5,744 nt of DNA from positions 1 through 5,744 of the forward strand of contig CATXYA010000141.1 of assembly GCA_958403605.1 (NCBI GenBank). Direction: 5' to 3'. This document shows, piece by piece, positions 5,728 to 5,744 of this stretch (positions are counted from its first letter, which is position 1; each line of letters begins with the position of its first letter). The DNA comes from an uncultured Oscillospiraceae bacterium (lineage in GTDB: Bacteria > Bacillota > Clostridia > Oscillospirales > Ruminococcaceae). The notes under the pieces are model-generated. The model was not told where the DNA came from and made no database searches. It saw nothing but the letters and a program-made list of their open reading frames with translations. The position numbers and the translations under genes were made by a program.

Positions 5728-5744
5728 GCGGAACGCCGGGGACG
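5728..5744. repeat. Second REP-like copy, inverted, cut by the window end
   Basis: GCGGAACGCCGGGGACG (5728-5744) is the exact 17-nt reverse complement of 5556-5572. The two copies bracket the HUH-motif region in inverted orientation, about 155 nt apart. The rest of this copy lies outside the window. Confidence 0.8.

Larger units (their letters stand above)
5441..5744 (+). pseudogene. REP-associated tyrosine transposase (RAYT) remnant, 5' end broken, 3' end outside window
   Basis: Frame 1 is open from 5467 to the window end and encodes GYSQNGAYSITICIKERW (from 5476). After a repeat-encoded stretch it continues EMASGVWDRLSWLDPHI and then CVMPNHIHGIILIEG. The motif MPNHIHG (ATG at 5668) is the HUH metal-binding motif of Y1/RAYT transposases, which nick REP single strands through a Tyr that would lie beyond the window. 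The usual N-terminus (basic residues just before Y-S-Q-N-G-A-Y) appears in frame 2 instead, as KRGEAKRMS (5453-5476). This indicates a single-base frameshift at about 5476-5478. Frame 1 has no ATG before 5599 and a stop at 5464, and the region abuts the GH43 stop codon, so no complete gene start exists. It may be a decayed element or a sequencing error plus truncation. It carries palindromes like those it would be expected to mobilise. Confidence 0.75.

Noticed and set aside
1..5744. CRISPR array, tRNA, rRNA or riboswitch
   Set aside because: No regularly spaced direct repeats, no tRNA cloverleaf or rRNA-like stretch, and no recognised riboswitch core were seen. The palindromes present are REP-like or terminators.

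Overview
The window is GC-rich (roughly 60% or more by eye) and densely coding. Every gene is preceded by an AGGAG-type Shine-Dalgarno site, and there are GC-rich palindromic intergenic repeats together with a REP-associated transposase remnant. This fits a high-GC gut Firmicute, most likely of the Oscillospiraceae/Ruminococcaceae type. That assignment is inferred from style and protein families, not proven.

Layout. (1) Positions 1-202 hold a cluster of palindromes of REP/intergenic-repeat type. One doubles as a likely terminator for the gene to its right. (2) Positions 203-1519, minus strand, encode a Cys-type S1 sulfatase with a choline-sulfatase-like segment. (3) Positions 1520-1710 are a divergent control region. 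(4) Positions 1711-3471, plus strand, encode a heparinase II/III-family polysaccharide lyase. It is followed after 36 bp by 3508-4299, a small stand-alone discoidin-like (galactose-binding fold) protein, and then by a strong rho-independent terminator at 4307-4340. (5) A separate, convincing extended -10 promoter and a hairpin-forming leader precede 4526-5440, a GH43-type glycosidase. (6) Directly after the GH43 stop, 5441 to the window end holds a RAYT (REP-associated tyrosine transposase) remnant. It keeps the HUH motif, has a broken 5' end, and contains REP-like palindromes inside the coding sequence in inverted orientation.

How the genes fit together. Sulfatase, heparinase-fold lyase, discoidin-like protein and GH43 glycosidase together resemble a small catabolic locus for a sulfated, uronate-containing glycan (glycosaminoglycan-like or plant/algal). 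None of the four proteins starts with a recognisable signal peptide, so the locus appears to work in the cytoplasm on imported oligosaccharides. No transporter, regulator or sulfatase-maturing enzyme lies in the window. The exact substrate cannot be read from sequence alone.

The least ordinary parts are the RAYT remnant with its embedded inverted REP palindromes, the stand-alone cytoplasmic discoidin-like protein, and the hairpin or operator-like leader of the GH43 gene.
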